Positions 12,519 to 13,737 of a stretch of 13,737 nt of DNA are shown piece after piece. The notes under the pieces were generated by a model. It was not told the DNA's origin. It saw only the letters and a list, made by a program, of their open reading frames with translations, and did not search any database. The stretch spans positions 1 through 13,737 of the forward strand of contig JAATVS010000151.1 of NCBI GenBank assembly GCA_014523695.1, written 5' to 3'. Origin of the DNA: Nitrososphaerales archaeon TH5895 (GTDB lineage: Archaea > Thermoproteota > Nitrososphaeria > Nitrososphaerales > Nitrososphaeraceae). Every line of letters starts with the position of its first letter. The first letter of the stretch is position 1. The position numbers and the translations under genes were made by a program.

Positions 12519-13010
12519 ATGCCTTCAACGTCAACAATTTCAGTTCCTAAAATAGGACAACAAGCGCCTAGTTTTCAGCTGCCGGATATTGAGATGAAAA
12601 GTCGAAGCCTTGAGGAATTTAAGGGCAAGAAGCTTGTTATTGCTTTTTTTCCTGCTGCAGAATCACCTGTATGTACTACTGAGATGTGTGCTCTGAGAGA
12701 CTCGCTAGCTGCGTTAAAATCCTTGGGAGCCCAGGTTGTTGGCATCTCAGTTGATGGACCATTTGCTAACAAGATTTTTACGGAGAACCGGCACCTTAAT
12801 TTTCCCATTCTTAGCGATTACAAGCGCGAGGTCATAAACAAATATGGCATAGTAATGGCCAACTTGGGTCCGCTAGAAGGCTATGATGCAGCTAAGCGTT
12901 CAGTATTCGTACTTGATGAAAATGGTATAGTCAAGTATAGGTGGGTATCTGACAATCCATTGGTAGAGCCGAATTACGAAGAGATAAGATCTTCATTGGA
13001 GAATAGTTAG
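12519..13010 (+). CDS. Peroxiredoxin, Bcp/PrxQ-like
   Basis: Thiol peroxidase that reduces hydrogen peroxide and organic hydroperoxides in the cytoplasm. From the ATG it has 163 residues. The thioredoxin-fold core begins at GQQAPSFQLPDIEMKSRSLE, and the active site FFPAAESPVCTTEMC gives the P-x3-S-x2-C pattern with peroxidatic Cys52. A second cysteine, Cys57, four residues apart, suits the C-x4-C resolving arrangement of Bcp/PrxQ. VVGISVDGPFANKIF, FPILSD and KRSVFVLDENGIVKY (Arg127 near the active site) complete the family pattern. A TTG eight codons earlier (12495) is in frame, but the TATA box position favours the ATG. It follows the desulfurase by 42 bp with its own promoter, and may also receive read-through. 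Confidence 0.93.
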   Translation: MPSTSTISVPKIGQQAPSFQLPDIEMKSRSLEEFKGKKLVIAFFPAAESPVCTTEMCALRDSLAALKSLGAQVVGISVDGPFANKIFTENRHLNFPILSDYKREVINKYGIVMANLGPLEGYDAAKRSVFVLDENGIVKYRWVSDNPLVEPNYEEIRSSLENS

Positions 13011-13018
13011 GCAATTCC

Positions 13019-13045
13019 ACTCCATAAGGAGTTATAATTTGTTAA
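13019..13045 (+). terminator. Possible terminator hairpin after the peroxiredoxin gene
   Basis: ACTCC-ATAA-GGAGT (13019-13032) forms a 5-bp hairpin followed by the AT-rich stretch TATAATTTGTTAAAT, directly behind the stop codon. An unusual run of eight G follows at 13048-13055. The region (13011-13114) is the convergent gap between the peroxiredoxin and biotin carrier genes. Confidence 0.35.
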
Positions 13046-13114
13046 ATGGGGGGGGTTGCGCCCTAGTGATGAATGCGAAAATGAAAATAAATGAAAGTTG
13101 CCTTCTTATGTTTA

Positions 13115-13627
13115 CTACTCTATAATAGCAATTACGTCATTCCTGGACACAGCATTCCCCTGCTTGACTTTTATTTCCTTTATCTTACCATCTTTATGTG
13201 ACTTTACTGCAACTTGCATTTTCATGGATTCTAAGACCACTATGGAGTCTCCTTTGTTTACAGTGTCACCTTGTTTCCCTAATACGCTAACAACTCTTCC
13301 GGGAATTTGACTTGTCAAATTGTTTATTGCAGTCTCCGATGAGATCTTTGACAATGACTCTTTCAAAATTTCTGACAGCTTGGAATGCTTGGTTATTTTC
13401 ATTTCAGTCCCATCGATTAGCAGCTTCACCTCAGAGGTACTAGAGTTCAGGATCTTCGCGTAGTGGTATGAATTATTTATCATAAATTCAAGAATATTTG
13501 TAGAGAACCTTAGGACTTTGAGGCGATAATCTATCTGATTTATCTTGACCATGGCCTCAGAGTCTCCCAGCGTGCCAAGTAGCTCAGCGTTCACGGGCTG
13601 TTCCAGATGCGCTATCTTAAATTCCAT
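13115..13627 (-). CDS. accB: Biotin carboxyl carrier protein of acetyl-/propionyl-CoA carboxylase
   Basis: Carries the biotin that shuttles carboxyl groups between biotin carboxylase and carboxyltransferase; in ammonia-oxidising archaea this complex fixes bicarbonate in the 3-hydroxypropionate/4-hydroxybutyrate cycle. The C-terminal 75 residues form a biotinyl domain (SQIPGRVVSVLGKQGDTVNK, then VLESMKMQ with biotinyl Lys136, and GKIKEIKVKQGNAV). The 95 residues before it (VKINQIDYRLKVLRF, HYAKILN, VKLLIDGTEMKIT) resemble the strand-rich linker domain preceding the biotin domain in acyl-CoA carboxylases. The ATG at 13627 is chosen because GGGAGGA lies about 9 bp before it and its first base is the last base of the upstream stop (TGATG), so the genes are translationally coupled. 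A longer frame to 13654 lacks such signals. Confidence 0.93.
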   Translation of the reverse strand: MEFKIAHLEQPVNAELLGTLGDSEAMVKINQIDYRLKVLRFSTNILEFMINNSYHYAKILNSSTSEVKLLIDGTEMKITKHSKLSEILKESLSKISSETAINNLTSQIPGRVVSVLGKQGDTVNKGDSIVVLESMKMQVAVKSHKDGKIKEIKVKQGNAVSRNDVIAIIE

Positions 13628-13737
13628 CAAAAGTTTCCTCCCTGTCTGATCCATGCAGGCATGTGTTCGGACTTCTGAACATTGCCACGCTTGACCGAAG
13701 GCGTCCGCATAAACTCTGAATAAAGTAAAAGTGCAGC
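13627..13737 (-). CDS. accC: Biotin carboxylase, extreme C-terminus only (partial)
   Basis: The minus-strand frame entering from the right edge stays open for 36 codons and ends in TGA at 13627-13629. It reads AALLLYSEFMRT, a stretch with KRGNVQKSE, and finally WIRQGGNF. The segment resembles the helical end of a biotin carboxylase, and this is the gene expected directly before a biotin carrier gene in this lineage, with a one-base stop/start overlap. No catalytic motif is in the window, so the name rests on position and the weak resemblance. The gene begins beyond 13737. Confidence 0.6.
   Translation of the reverse strand, partial: AALLLYSEFMRTPSVKRGNVQKSEHMPAWIRQGGNF

Overview
The window looks like chromosomal DNA of an ammonia-oxidising archaeon (Thaumarchaeota/Nitrososphaeria, most likely a Nitrososphaerales-type soil lineage). 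The evidence is the archaeal gene order uL18-uS5-uL30-uL15-SecY-AdkA-DUF106-Cmk, an archaeal AdkA and a DUF106 (EMC3/YidC-like) protein, an intron-containing tRNA, TATA-box promoters with very short leaders, many TTG starts, and a biotin carboxylase/biotin carrier pair of the acyl-CoA carboxylase type used in the 3-hydroxypropionate/4-hydroxybutyrate cycle. The genus is inference.

Layout: 1-393 is gene-poor DNA with a cluster of GTTCA motifs, a long inverted repeat and perhaps the remnant of a gene at the left edge. 394-486 (-) is tRNA-Lys(CUU) with a 19-nt intron at a non-canonical position. 647-1249 (-) encodes a START/SRPBCC-like protein with what looks like a ribbon-helix-helix tail. 1250-1696 has no gene but holds a row of perfect hairpins. 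1697-7220 (-) is the ribosomal-protein/secretion operon, with four gene overlaps at its distal end and a strong TATA box in front of uL18. 7299-9077 (-) carries larB and a malate dehydrogenase. A 115-bp divergent promoter region separates these from 9193-12476 (+): larC, larE and a cysteine desulfurase. A Bcp-type peroxiredoxin with its own promoter follows (12519-13010). 13115-13737 (-) holds the biotin carrier protein and the extreme C-terminus of biotin carboxylase.

How the genes fit together: LarB, LarC and LarE form the complete pathway from nicotinic acid adenine dinucleotide to the nickel-pincer nucleotide (NPN) cofactor of LarA-family 2-hydroxyacid racemases/epimerases. The LarE here has a Cys-X2-Cys pair plus the conserved third cysteine. 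This is the pattern of cluster-binding LarE proteins rather than of the single-cysteine sacrificial type. The next gene encodes a cysteine desulfurase. Together these suggest a catalytic, persulfide-fed sulfur route to NPN. No larA lies in the window; the neighbouring malate dehydrogenase makes a malate- or lactate-type substrate worth testing. This Lar/desulfurase/MDH neighbourhood is the most interesting system here.
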